From positions 2,170,001 through 2,234,000 of the forward strand of contig JADNRZ010000005.1 of assembly GCA_015501605.1 (NCBI GenBank): a DNA stretch of 64,000 bases, given 5' to 3'. Under the pieces are notes generated by a model. It searched no databases and was not told the DNA's origin. It was given only the letters and a program-made list of their open reading frames with translations. Numbering within the stretch: the first letter of the stretch is position 1; the number at the start of each line of letters is the position of its first letter. Origin of the DNA: Panaeolus papilionaceus. Taxonomy: Eukaryota; Basidiomycota; Agaricomycetes; Agaricales. Below are positions 46,146 through 57,494 of this stretch, piece after piece. Made by a program: the position numbers and the translations under genes.

Positions 46146-47728
46146 GCTCCTCAATTTTCTCGCCGGAAGCGACTGCAATCTGCAAGGTCTTCGAATTGTC
46201 GCATCCAAAGCAATGTCTAGGAGTGGCCGTACCTCACCTCGTCGCTACGCAAGTCAATTCGCAACCTAATTCAACAACCCACCATGCGCATTGTCTCCTT
46301 TGTCAACATCAAAAATCTTCCTAACTACATCTTCCGGGGCCTGGAGATCACAGCACTTCAACTGAAATATACGAAGCCATATACTGAATTACACCATAAT
46401 CGCCCCTACAGGCACCTTCGTGCTGAAGACGGTGCTGAAGTCCAAGATGCGGAACGACTGGGAGGTATGCCCTTACTGCCTAAACTTGAATACCTTCGTG
46501 CAGATCACGACTTCGGTGACTTAATGTCAGCTCAAAATGCTGGGAATGCGTGGAGGCCGGGCATTTTGAAACGCCTGAAGGGGTACACAGTCACGGTTCG
46601 ACCTTACTATCGAGATAATGCAAAAATTCTGGATTTAGCAGCGGGTAGTGAGATAAAGGTCCTAAAGTTGGTCACGCGCGGTACGTCGTAGTTCGATTTC
46701 TGTCTCTTGGGATGACGCCGTGTGCTCAAGGACCTTGATTTACTTTCCAGAAACGCATCCAGTCGGAGGGTTCCAACCACGCCCGCCGCCTCGCGATATC
46801 TTCAACCTAGGACGATATCCAAAATTAGAAAAGGTCATCCTCGTTCGTAACATGAGCTCAGGGTCTGTCAATGGACTAGCGCCAGAGGCTAAAATGCTGG
46901 ATGAAGGCGATCCTTGCTTCAGCCTTCACACACTCGAATTCCGTATTCTGTACTGGGGATATCGCAGCGACCAATGCACCAATTATTTCATCGACCATGT
47001 CGATTCTCGAAGCAGCTGGTCACATCTCGTCAACGTCTTGAGATCGGGGAAATACCCAGCCCTTCGATGCATTCGCTTCAATATTACGGGTAGGATTAGG
47101 ACGTATTATACAGCACAGGAGGAGAGTAGAATGAGGGTGGTCATTGAGGGTTTTTTCGAACGAATGCTGGCATCACCCAGTTGCAAGGTGCACCTCGAGC
47201 TGAATATTTGTGTCAAGACGCAGGAACATACACACTTTCAGTCTCCTGATGGGTCGGAGTGGGACGATAGTGCGTCCGATGAGTACTCATCTTCTTCCCT
47301 GTAGGCAGCTGAGCTGTGGGGAAAATATTGCGGGTAAAGCGGGGTCTTATCCCATGCATTTTCTCTTCGTTCTTCGCCCCTTTTGAATTCATGCCATTTT
47401 ACAACTGGCTTTACCAAAGCATATTCTCTATTCTAAACCTTGACCATCCATATGTAGGTTTAATACAATTTGAAATACTGCGGAAGACTGATATTGATGA
47501 CTATTTGATAGTTGGCGTGGTCGTTGACGTGTTTAAAGTTTCGGCCACGTACAACCTACTAGACATAAGATGACCGCTTTCAACAGGTGTGCGTCATTCG
47601 TTCGCTCTTCCTTCAATTGTACCGACCTTTCAAAAGCTGTAATTGGAACTTGAGAGAAAATCACTCAGGTATGTCAATTTACGCATATTCACGTTCATCA
47701 GGCATACCTGAGCTGGTATGATCCAGGT

Positions 47729-49357
47729 ATGCACCTCCCATTGGATGTGTTAGAGCACATAGCGGACAAGCTTGTCAGCGACGCGATCCGACCACTTGAG
47801 GACATATTGGAGCATAAAAGCGAGTTCTGGGGACACCACCAACATGGCTATAAACAGCCAACTGTATACTACACAGCGCTTGGCCACAACTTCACACCAC
47901 ATCCATCTAAACAGGGTTTGAAAACGTTTTGTTTGGTCTCTCGGGAATGTCGTCGAGCTGCTCTGAAACACTTGTACCACACCATCGAATTGACCACTGT
48001 CACGAAGTTACACGCCCTGCTTGACGTGTTATGTGGGTCGTCGAAGGACGACGGAGATGCGACGCCAATTTCATCAACTCTCCTCCCCCGACCTCATATT
48101 TTCGTTCGTAGGTTGACAGTCAAATTTCCAATCGTTCAATGCCTATACAAATCGTCCCTCGGTTCGTACTCACCGGAACCTTTGTCGGATGACAGACTCC
48201 CCAAGCTCCTCGATTTACTCGCTGGCAGTGATTGTAACCTGGAAGGTCTTCGACTCACTGCGCTCAAGGTCCTACCAGTAGAATGGCCTCATCTCACAGC
48301 ATCACTGCGCACGTCCATCCGAAACCTCATTCAACAGCCCACAATGCGTGTCCTTTCGTTTGTCAGTATCAAGAATCTCCCGACTTATATCTTCAGAGGA
48401 CTGGAGATAACAGCGCTTCAGCTGAAGTATACGAGGTCATATGACGAATTACACCGTAAACACGGCTATATGCATCTTCGTGCTGAAGACGACGCCGAGG
48501 TCCAGGATGCGGAACGGCTGGAACGTCTGCAGTTGCTGCCCAAGCTTGAATACTTTCGTTCGAATCACGACTTCGGTAACGTAATGATGCCCGATGAAAA
48601 TGCTGTGTCGATGTCGAGCTGGGAGCCGGGAACTGTGAAGCATTTGAAGAGGTGCACTATCACGGTTCGAGGTTACTATCGAGACAACGCAAGGATTTTG
48701 GATTTCGCAGCGGGTAGCGAGATGAAGGTCCTGAAGGTGATTACGCGCGGTATGTTATCGTTTACTTTCGGTCTCTTATCATGCATGACCTTGATTTACT
48801 TTCTAGAGACGCACACATTCGGGGGGTTCCAACCACCCCTCGCACCTGATGATGACTTCAATTTCGGGCGATTTCCGCACTTGGAAAAAGTCATCCTCGT
48901 TCGAAACCTGAATGTAAATTCAGTCGACGGGTTAGCTCCCGAAGCTAGTATGCTATCCGAAGGCGATCCTTGCTTGAATCTTCACACCCTCAGCTTCCGC
49001 GTTCTGTACTGGGGATTTCGGAACAACCTATGCCGCAACTATCTCATCGACCACGCTAATTCTCGAAAGAGCTGGTCAAGATTGGTCAAGGCTTTGGTAT
49101 CGGGGAAGTACCCCGCGCTTCGATGCGTTCGTTTTGATATTACGGCGAGGCTTAAGATGAGGACGTATGATACTACGCAGGAGGAAAATCGGATGAGAGT
49201 GGCTATTGAGGGTTATTTTGAGAGTTTCCTTGTGTCGAGGAGCTCTGGGGTACAGCTCGAATTGAATATTTGTGTTAGGAGGCTGAAGCAAGCATTAGGT
49301 CAATCTCCTGATGGGTCGGAGTGGGAGGAGAGTGATGGTTATAGGTACATGGTTTGA
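47729..49357 (+). CDS. F-box protein, copy B, intact
   Basis: Likely SCF ubiquitin-ligase substrate adaptor. Exons 47729-48749 and 48807-49357 join in frame (1572 nt, 523 aa). The 57-nt intron (GTATGT...TTTCTAG) is in frame, so it is easily missed. F-box: LPLDVLEHIADKLVSDAIRP ... LKTFCLVSRECRRAALKHLY in the first 100 residues; the rest is the leucine-rich, variable region found in mushroom F-box families (LPKLLDLLAGSDCNLEGLRL, NLIQQPTMRVLSFVSIKNLP). It is the right half of a tandem duplication with the broken copy at 44499. Confidence 0.85.
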   Translation: MHLPLDVLEHIADKLVSDAIRPLEDILEHKSEFWGHHQHGYKQPTVYYTALGHNFTPHPSKQGLKTFCLVSRECRRAALKHLYHTIELTTVTKLHALLDVLCGSSKDDGDATPISSTLLPRPHIFVRRLTVKFPIVQCLYKSSLGSYSPEPLSDDRLPKLLDLLAGSDCNLEGLRLTALKVLPVEWPHLTASLRTSIRNLIQQPTMRVLSFVSIKNLPTYIFRGLEITALQLKYTRSYDELHRKHGYMHLRAEDDAEVQDAERLERLQLLPKLEYFRSNHDFGNVMMPDENAVSMSSWEPGTVKHLKRCTITVRGYYRDNARILDFAAGSEMKVLKVITRGMLSFTFGLLSCMTLIYFLETHTFGGFQPPLAPDDDFNFGRFPHLEKVILVRNLNVNSVDGLAPEASMLSEGDPCLNLHTLSFRVLYWGFRNNLCRNYLIDHANSRKSWSRLVKALVSGKYPALRCVRFDITARLKMRTYDTTQEENRMRVAIEGYFESFLVSRSSGVQLELNICVRRLKQALGQSPDGSEWEESDGYRYMV

Positions 49358-49427
49358 ATCGAATATTTAATTAGAATTGACGTTCGTGCTCTGTGTGTAA
49401 TAATTCTACAGTTTACTATTACGTCAA

Positions 49428-50137
49428 ATGTCTCGTGCGATTAGGGGTAGCGACGTCGCACTCAGTCCAAGTCCCATTGTCCCACATTTTCTCCCCTCAA
49501 CAGTATCCTTCAGCGCCGACCCCTTCCCGAAACCTCCAGCAATGTTTTCCAACGAATCAACGGCTAATTCCACTCCACCCCCACCCGCAAAACTCACCCA
49601 ACCCACCCCTCCACCCGAAAAACTCACCAGAGACTCACTCATCTCCCCTTCCCATATTCCCAACGCCATCAAAGGCGGCCGAATGTACATCTACGACGTC
49701 GTTTCGGGTATGCCTGTGCAGACAACATTGCCGGCTGAATATGTGCAGAGTGGGAGGATTCCGGAGGGGTATTGCGTTGGTAAGTTGATAGTAAAATCAA
49801 TTCTCGATTGGGTTCAGAGAATGTGGACGGATGTACTTTGTGAACGAACGATTTGACGATACGATACGATCTCATGCAGATTTTGCATTCGACCCAGCAA
49901 CGGCAGTCAGCACCCTGGTGCAATCGGGTATTTCAACTATCGAGTGAGTCGTCTCGTCTCCTATTCTTTCTCGACGACAACATGCCTGTTCAATTTATTG
50001 ACCATTCTTATGGCCCCTTTCACAGCCAACTTCCCCCAGGCCTCCTAGACTCGATGAAAACCACCATCAACGACTCCAAGAACCTCGTCGTCGTGCCTGT
50101 TGAGCTGTATGCAGCGGTACGAGATTTCAGTTTTTAA
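49428..50137 (+). CDS. Hypothetical protein, 175 aa
   Basis: Exons 49428-49779, 49880-49943 and 50026-50137 join in frame (528 nt, 175 aa) at GTAAGT/ATGCAG and GTGAGT/TCACAG junctions. The N-terminal half is Pro/Ser/Thr-rich and probably disordered (STPPPPAKLTQPTPPPEKL). The second half is ordered-looking: GGRMYIYDVVSGMPVQTTLP, then DFAFDPATAVSTLVQSGIST and a helical tail. No family recognised, no signal peptide or membrane segment. Confidence 0.6.
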
Positions 50138-50929
50138 CAATAAGTTGAATACCAGAGTTGATGTGGGTGCATACAATGTGGTGCAATGACTGATAGAAAC
50201 TTCAATCGGTTCTGAGTACGATTCAGTCGATAGATGGGAAGGACATGTACAAAGACGAGTGAACGTCGAACACGAAACATGTCTCCGGGTTGCAAACGTT
50301 TGGATGGGGTTTAAATTCACTGCTGTGGTTTCTGTTGGTACTCGGGCTCTCGGATTCACGCAGTTAAAAAGAATAGTCAAGACAACAAATCAAATATCAA
50401 TATCAATAATAAAGGCTACATCTTTTGGGCGGAGAGTAATTAATGAGAGGGGTGTAGAAGTAAGGAGGCCGTGACCTGGTATCAAGCTAAGTATGGAAGT
50501 AGACAGTCAGACATTTAAGAGTTAAAACGAACGAAGGAGGGCATCACTCGACTCGGAGGATGAACAAAAGCAAGTATAAAAGGGCAACAGAAAGGAGTGT
50601 GAAGGCGGAAGAAATAAAAAGAACGAGTAAGTAAGGATAGACGAGACGATATAACAAACAAACAAGAGAGACAGAGATAGTGGTGCTAAGGCTACAGATT
50701 TATGAACGTGAAGAACTTGAGAGCATGGAAGGGGCGTTTGAGCGTTTTGGTTGAATAGATAGATAGCGGGGTGGTCGTGAATGGGATGGTGTGCAGGCTC
50801 GGTGAGGCTCGGCAAGGGGATACTAAGGCTACAGTTAAATGTTGAATATGGAACAGGATATCAAGCAAAAGACGAAGACGAAAAGACAGAAAAACAAGAC
50901 AGGAAGAAGCGAGAGGCAGAGGGAAACGT
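50138..50929. other. 3' flank of the second HMG-box gene
   Basis: Purine-rich on plus (GA/AAG runs), which on the minus strand is a long CT-rich 3' UTR. No gene seen. Confidence 0.4.
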
Positions 50930-52883
50930 CTAGCACACATAGCCCATGTTCATCTCAGGGGCATACATGTTCTGGTTATACATCATCTCCATGCCATTAC
51001 CCATAGGCATTGACATCTGGTCGTACTGAGTCATTCCATGGGCACCGTACATCGCGTCCATCTCCAGGTTCTGCGTAGGTTGAGGTGGGGTTCCCGCAGG
51101 TGTAGAAGCGCAAGTAAGGGGAGAGACAGCATCAAGCGAGCTAGGGCTCATCGAAGCATGCATATGCTCCATCGACAAATTAGCGGGCATCGGCGCGGAG
51201 GGATCAACGGCCACATCCACCTTAGGGCTCATTGACAGAGGACCCTCAGATGACGACGCAGAACTCATCGATGATCCACCAAGTGAGAATCCGCTCTCGA
51301 AGAGGCTGGTCTCAGGCTCAGGAAGCGGCTCATCGGGTTCTTGCTGAAGATAAGAGTTCATGTCGACGTTATGCATGCCCATCATGGTAGAGAAGCTCAT
51401 GTCGAAAGGCATCATTTCGAGCTGGGAGTCGTGGTAAGAGGGCATGTACGCAGAGTTGTCGAAGGACTCGAATCCGGGCATGGTCCAGGAGCGTCGTAGG
51501 ATGGGTTGAGCGGATGAAGGACGACGAAGGCCGAGGAGAGAGCGGTTGCCGTTGATGTTGGAGTTAGAGGGAGCAGGAGCGTGAGGAGCGAGAGACATGT
51601 TGGCGAAGCCGTTGTTGAATGGCGTGGGTGCGCTGGACATGGAGAAGTTATTCTGGTTGCTGATGCGCACCGGGGATGCCGGCCGAGAGTGGAATCCGAA
51701 TTGCGGAACGGAAGGAAGCGCAATGCCCTGATGTTGCATGCCGGCGAATGAGAAGTCGTTCGGGAGAGGAACAGAGGAGGAGCGACGGTGCATTGAATAA
51801 CCCATGTTGCCCGATGCGTGGTTCGCCCAAGAAGTAGCGCCGAAATTGGGGTTGAACATGGGCTGAGGAGCGACAACGTGGGGAATGTGTTGAACCTGAG
51901 GCAGGAGGTTGATGGCAGATGGGGTTGCGGCACGGCTGTTAGAGGGGCTGTGTCCATATACAGAACCGTTCACCGAATCTCTCTCGCGCTGTCTGTCCAA
52001 CTCTTGCATCGCGAGAGCGAGCTCTTCACCCTTCTTCCCTGAGAGCAGGAGCTGTGAAATATCCTCGCATCGCCTCTCATCTTCGTCGTCTGCGAACTGT
52101 TTGTGCTTGGTCAAGTTGACCGATGTTGAGCGCGCATCAGTCTCGGCACGAGCAGCAGCAGCGGCAGCCTTCTTCTCCTTGTTGTGGACTGGTCGGAACC
52201 GGTAATCAGGGTAGAGGGCCTTGTGCTTTGCCTTTTCGATTTTAGCACGGTTCTGCCACACACGGCGTTCAGAATCGGGGAGGTTGTGCCAGCATGTGCC
52301 TGTCAGAGATAAGAAATTGCGCCGATGAGAAATACTGATCTGAATCATAGCCCGATGGACAGCTTGACAGGCAGAATGCAAACATACCGATGATCTTGGA
52401 CAGGGAACCATGGTTAGTTTCAATGCTTCCAGGAACGTGCTTCTGCTTCACGAAGTCGGCGCGGAAAAGCATGAAGGCATTGGGTGGACGTGGGATATAA
52501 CCTTGACTCCTTCTCTTTCCGGGTGGGCATCGCTTTCGTGCTGGGGGCGCTGCTTGATTCTCAAGGGGTGGAAATAGTGAGGAGTTCCCATCACCATCGA
52601 AGAGTGCTGCATCAAGAGTAGAGGGGTCAAGAGAACCTGATGAGACTGCAGCAGCGAGAGCATCGATATCGTCCTCCTCGGGGTCAGTGAATGTAACGGG
52701 CGTCACGTTGGGTGCAAACTGGACCGGGCGCGATGACGCAGGGATTCCATAGGTTCCAGGGCGAGCGGGGGTGACTTGATGATATACAGTGTTTAATTGT
52801 TGTGGGCATTGAGGTAGGAGTGTAGGCAACTCACAGATAGCATGAGATGATCGTCTACGACGGGATAGTCTTACGGCTGGCAT
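50930..52883 (-). CDS. HMG-box transcription factor, second gene
   Basis: Exons 52883-52835, 52774-52388 and 52299-50930 join in frame (1806 nt, 601 aa). The first intron is 60 nt and in frame; the second is 88 nt. The HMG box lies at about residues 109-180: YIPRPPNAFMLFRADFVKQ, then SLSKIIGTCWHNLPDSE, then HKALYPDYRFRP. Basic clusters flank it (RKRCPPGKRR before; an Ala-rich stretch after KEKK). The long C-terminus is rich in Ser, Pro, Met, Asn and likely disordered, with activation-type acidic patches (PDEPLPEPETSLFESG). Nuclear DNA-binding regulator of the fungal mating/development-linked HMG class; exact orthologue not assigned. Its first residues MPAVR recall MPALR of the gene at 499. 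Confidence 0.88.
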
Positions 52884-55238
52884 TTCTTATTCCTTTCCTT
52901 CTTCTTTCTAAATAAAAGTAGTCTGTCTTCGTGTCTAAAATCGATCGATTGCTGCGTGTGTGGTGGGTCTTGAGGTGAGCGGTGGGCGTAAAGTCTTGAT
53001 GAAGAGGAAAAGGAACAAGGGAATGGGGAGGGGCAGGAGCAATCGGACGTTCCGTTTCGTCCAAAGGTTTTATAAGGTCATCACCACATTCCCAACTTCG
53101 CTCCGTCGCCATTAAGGGTCCTTTTCCCACTTAAACTAGGACCCCGGACTTATCCCGATTCCTTTTCAGTTCAACGCACAGCATTCTCTCCTCATCCCGG
53201 TACTGCCTCCCCCACACCCAACACACAACCACCTTCGCAACTCACTGCAACACTTTGTTCTCATTCATAAAACTTATTCAAAACACTTTACAAAGTCTCT
53301 CAAAACCCATCCAAATCATCGAACTTGGGGTCCTGCTTTTCACTCGACGCCAGTTTCCTTATCTGTAGGTTTGCTTGTCCTGTTGCCTAAAACAGAGCAT
53401 CCCTTTATCCTCCCCTCCCCTGGGTCATCTGTCCCTTCTTCCATCTCATCATTCCTTACTGGGGTTTCCGAGAATTCTACAGAATCTCTCAGCTCCAGCG
53501 AAGTGCTCCATGCGTGCACAGAGCCTCTTGCCCCACGCGTCGAGCCGTGCGGCGCCGCTCTTTCATCAGAAGAGATGGGTGCGCATCGTCTGCTTGACAC
53601 GAGAGATGTTATGCCGCTTTCGAAGGAGAGTATGAAGTGCCTTTCATACCATTTTGTTCCTTTCATTGACCTCGGTGCAGTGAAATCAAGTCTGTTTACA
53701 ACCACCCACCACAAACTGTATCCGCATCCAGCATAGAGAATTCATTCAACTTTTGCGCTAATCTGAGCGCACCCGCCAGCTCCAGGAAAATTTAACATGA
53801 ACGCGCCGAAATTCTGTCTTCGCATCCTCTCACACTCCCCACGCTTCCGTGCATTTTCATGTTCCCATCAATTGACCAATCATTCCTTCCTTCCCTTTCC
53901 ACGCTGTCCTTGTTCCCTTCAGAGGAATGCTCTTCAAGTTTACGCTGGCCTTTCATGATTCATGATGATGGTGCGGACGGACTTACTTGCTTTACTACAT
54001 TGATTTATGTATAGGTAACGAGGGAGTCTTCTAGGCTGGATAATCCGCGTTTCAGCACGGAGCCGAAGTCGAAAATATTCTCAAGTTTATTCCTTCGATG
54101 GGTTTTTCGAAAGCAACTTGAGAGTATGGTTAGCTCTCACTGTGATAGTATAGCAAGATATGTATCAAGGCGGCTTTTACTGATTTAATACAGACGAATG
54201 GCGCCGTAAAACGTCCTTGCGGCGTTTTACCTTAACTTGAGTAAGATCTGTCGGCGAATGCAAGTATCAATTTACGATGACATGCCCTAAGGGTAAGATG
54301 GTGGCACGTCGTGGAAGTCCCGCAGATGATCACGTATTTCATTATCGCCCTTCAACTTCAGGACTATCCTTACACGTATGCACACTTAGCTGATAAGTCA
54401 TGCGCAGTACAGCGCAGTTAGCATGAATTGATCAGACTAGTCCTTTCAATTCAAAGTGCAGTAAAACGCCCATGTCACTATTGACTCACGCAGTGCAATC
54501 TCCCGCATCAGTACTAACCCCTATCCTCACCTCCAAATCCCATGTCCTACACACATCTCTCATCGCTACCCATTCCTGTACCAAAGTCCCAGCCCACCCA
54601 GCACTACCAAATCTCAAAAATCCCAGCACTCCCGACCCAAACCTAAACAAGACATCGCACTCACACCGTACTCACACTGAACGGCCAACAGCTGAGCGAC
54701 ATGATTAATTACTTTTACCTGATATCTCCCAGTACGCTCCCAGCGAGCGCGGTGATCTCTGATTATGTCTCACACTCGGGCGCGGGAGCACTTGTCTTGG
54801 CTTGGGTGAGAGCGAGCAAGGATGCGCTGAGGTCGGGGTGAGTGGGACGGCCAGGGGGGCTGTGGGAGATGTGAGAGTCGGTGAGAGATGTGAGAGGGTG
54901 GGAGGTGGTGAGAGATGCACTTGGGGTCAGCGTACCTGGCCCTGATGCGTTGTGTTATTTTATTTTGGGTTTGTGGAAGGACATGTAACGCAGTGATGAG
55001 CTTTCGTTAGCGCTCCCTTCATAGTTGAAGCGGCTTCGTTGTGTCCAATCTATAGCATACCAATCCTTTCGACGAAGTATTAGAGTCCACGATTACTTAT
55101 ACTTGAAGCTTGACGCCCCTGACGTGCGCCGCGACCACATCAGCGCGACTGATGCCATTGCCATTCTAGGAACGGGTCAGTTGGCTAAGCGCTTCGCTCC
55201 ACGCGCGACACATCCGACGCGTTATGGTATGTTATTAT
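52884..55238. other. Intergenic region, promoter of HMG gene and more
   Basis: About 2.35 kb. The first few hundred bases are the promoter and 5' UTR of the HMG gene (GA-rich on plus). Around 53160-53300 there is a CT/CA-rich tract on plus. At about 54207-54231, GTAAAACG and CGTTTTAC form a small hairpin. 54810-54910 is a GTGAGAG-type simple repeat. No protein gene can be supported. Confidence 0.4.
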
Positions 55239-55312
55239 GGCCGACTAGCTCAGTTGGTTAGAGCGTCGTGCTAATAACGCGAAGGTCTTGGGTTCGATCC
55301 CCACGTTGGCCA
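55239..55312 (+). tRNA. tRNA-Ile (anticodon AAU)
   Basis: 74-nt cloverleaf without intron. Acceptor GGCCGAC pairs with GTTGGCC (one G-U); D arm GCTCAGTTGGTTAGAGC; anticodon stem TCGTG/CGCGA with loop CTAATAA giving AAU; T loop TTCGATC with one mismatch at the base of the T stem; discriminator A. A run of T (55317-55322) just after it fits Pol III termination. Confidence 0.93.
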
Positions 55313-56006
55313 TTATTTTTTGTTTTTTCTTTCTACACATACATAGTGTGCCCTCACGCAACCCCACGCAACTTCACGCTCGGGACTCGAGAGTCGACTG
55401 TCGCCAAGATTTATATCTATAGAGCAGGAATCGAATTACTGATCCGTTCACAGGGTCCGCGGCAAGCCTGAATTGAGCTCAATGAGCTGTACTTACCTCA
55501 CGACGCCCACAAATGCTGCTCAGCGTCATCTATCCAAGCTTATGAGGGATGCATTCACTGAGCGAGATATCTTTGTTCTAATGGAGGTAAGCGCGAGCCT
55601 CAGATATCTACTTATTTCTGATTTGGTTGGTACTGTTCGAAGTTGGATAGGTGTGGCGTTGTCTGATATCTCGCGCTAAGAAGGTTTATGTGTGTACTGT
55701 GCGACTTGAACTCACAAGGAGATATCTTTAATCATCGACAGATTGTTAGTGCGACTGAGTCCTTGATTGTCATTGATTGAATTAGAGTTTTGACAGTCAC
55801 AATTCAATGTTGATACGGACTCAGGTGTTGCCTCGATACCGAGCCTGAGGCACCCACAAGGCCTCAGAAGCTGGGGTTAAAGCCGTTTGACTGTATTTTA
55901 TTTAGCACCAATTTAATTCTGTCTCTTCAACTAGAACTCTACATTACTTGAACGGTCAACAAGCAGGGATTTGTGGGTACTCGTAAAAATATGTCATTCA
56001 TCGGGA
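55313..56006. other. Intergenic region
   Basis: About 700 bp between the tRNA and the 3' end of the F-box gene. Apart from the T-run terminator I see nothing to annotate. Confidence 0.4.
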
Positions 56007-57494
56007 TCAATCAACTTCGTAGCTCCAATTCATAAAGGTAATATCCTCGATCACCCACTCCAGTTCCACTCTTTGAAGCGCTTTCGTCCGCATAAATGAC
56101 CGGTCAAAGCCCTCCTTCGTCAGCCTCTCCATCTCGGACTCGTCGAACCTCCCCGAAGGAGACTGCTCGATCTCCGGTGAAAGGATCTCGAGTGTGAAGC
56201 GGCTTAGAGCCGGGAATCTCGACGACGCTACCACGCGATCTAATTCCTCCCAAACACTAGGACCAGTTAGTGTGTCCGGTACAAGGAAGTCTTCGCGTGC
56301 GAATGTTTCGTAGAAGCCTATTATGCGGATGATCAACATGCGTAGATTAGGGCAGGTGTCTGTCGCTTCCAGCAGTCGAACGAGCTTCATGACGTCTTCG
56401 TCTTGTCCATGAAACCTGTCTCCTATATCCCTGCAACGCGTAATGAACAGTCTTTGCAGATTGGTATAAAGGCCAAAGTTGAAAGAATTGAAAGATGACG
56501 ATTGGCTGTATCTTTGGAGCACCGACCAAACTAGAGATGAATTTGCGCATTGTCAGCATAAAACGTCAATAAGTTGTCGTGCATACATGTGGATAGACAC
56601 ACTTATGCTGTCCACCCTTAGAGTCTCTAGAGAGTGCCTGGTGAACTCCAAGTTGTCGCTATCGATTTCGTAACGGGTATCAATGTTGCAGCCCTTTAAG
56701 TTTACTAGAGCATCCCTCCACCATGGCGCTTTGATGAAGATCAGGGAAAATTTATCGTTGGTCACAAGGAAGTCGATTTTCGGGAGGTCGAAGATATATT
56801 CTTCGCTTATAGATCTTAGCTGAGCATAACTATTACTGCATATTGCCAGTTCTACTGCCTTGATGGACGATTTGTGAAAGAGTGTATGGGGTACATCCTT
56901 AATGTTGAGAAGGGAAAGGATTTTCAAGTTCGGTGACCGTACCAGAGCTTGAAATGACGTGCGAAATGATATTGGGATTTGATCCCATCCGACTGAAATG
57001 GCTGTTAGGCTGTTATCGATTCGCAGGCATGTAATGATCATGCAGTCTTGGTCCAAAAGTTCGAATATCTTCGTCAACAAGCTGTCCCCTAATAGATAAT
57101 CTGCCGAAGTCCCCTGACCGTTGAGACTATCCATAATGTATCTTCCGATGGATAGCGTCCGGATGCAGGTCGCTGCTCTTGGCTCGAGCGAGAACTGCTC
57201 CTGAGATAACGATGTGGACAGAAAATTGTAAAATCGCTTGAGTCGTCGGAACAGCGAATCCCTGTCTCCTCCTGTAATATCGACGGTATAAAAGGTGTAC
57301 CGTATGGCCGCCCTTCTACAGTCACGGGAGACCAATGAAAGGCTCTTTAAAGTTGCCATTGCATCTGGAATATCATCTGGTCGGACTAAAGGCGTCCATA
57401 GTGAATGATAATCCTCCAAGAGATCCCTTGGACGTGGCCTTTTTCGACCGAATTGTGCTATAATGCAGTCAATGATGTCTTGAGGCAAGATCAT
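56007..57494 (-). CDS. F-box protein
   Basis: Probable SCF adaptor. Exons 57494-56603 and 56530-56007 join in frame (1416 nt, 471 aa) across a 72-nt intron. Start chosen at MILPQDIIDCIIAQFG because that is the F-box start; an upstream in-frame ATG at 57578 would add 28 residues with no F-box character. LKSLSLVSRDCRRAAIRYTF completes the F-box region. The remainder is the divergent leucine-rich region (IRTLSIGRYI, LKILSLLNIKDVP, NLQRLFITRCRDIG), ending EWVIEDITFMNWSYEVD. Confidence 0.82.

Larger units (their letters stand above)
44499..47304 (+). pseudogene. F-box gene copy A, disrupted
   Basis: N-terminal F-box MHLPLDVLEHIADKLVNDAI and LKTFCLVSREGRQAALKHLF are almost those of the intact neighbour at 47729. 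The frame runs to 44970, is interrupted by a 1.2 kb element (44971-46145), and resumes at 46148 with LNFLAGSDCNL matching the neighbour's LDLLAGSDCNL. A small indel near 46215 then shifts the frame; the rest (from MRIVSFVNIKNLPNYIF to 47304) is open again, including the conserved intron near 46681-46751. Two independent lesions make it a pseudogene. F-box proteins normally recruit targets to SCF ubiquitin ligases. Confidence 0.85.
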
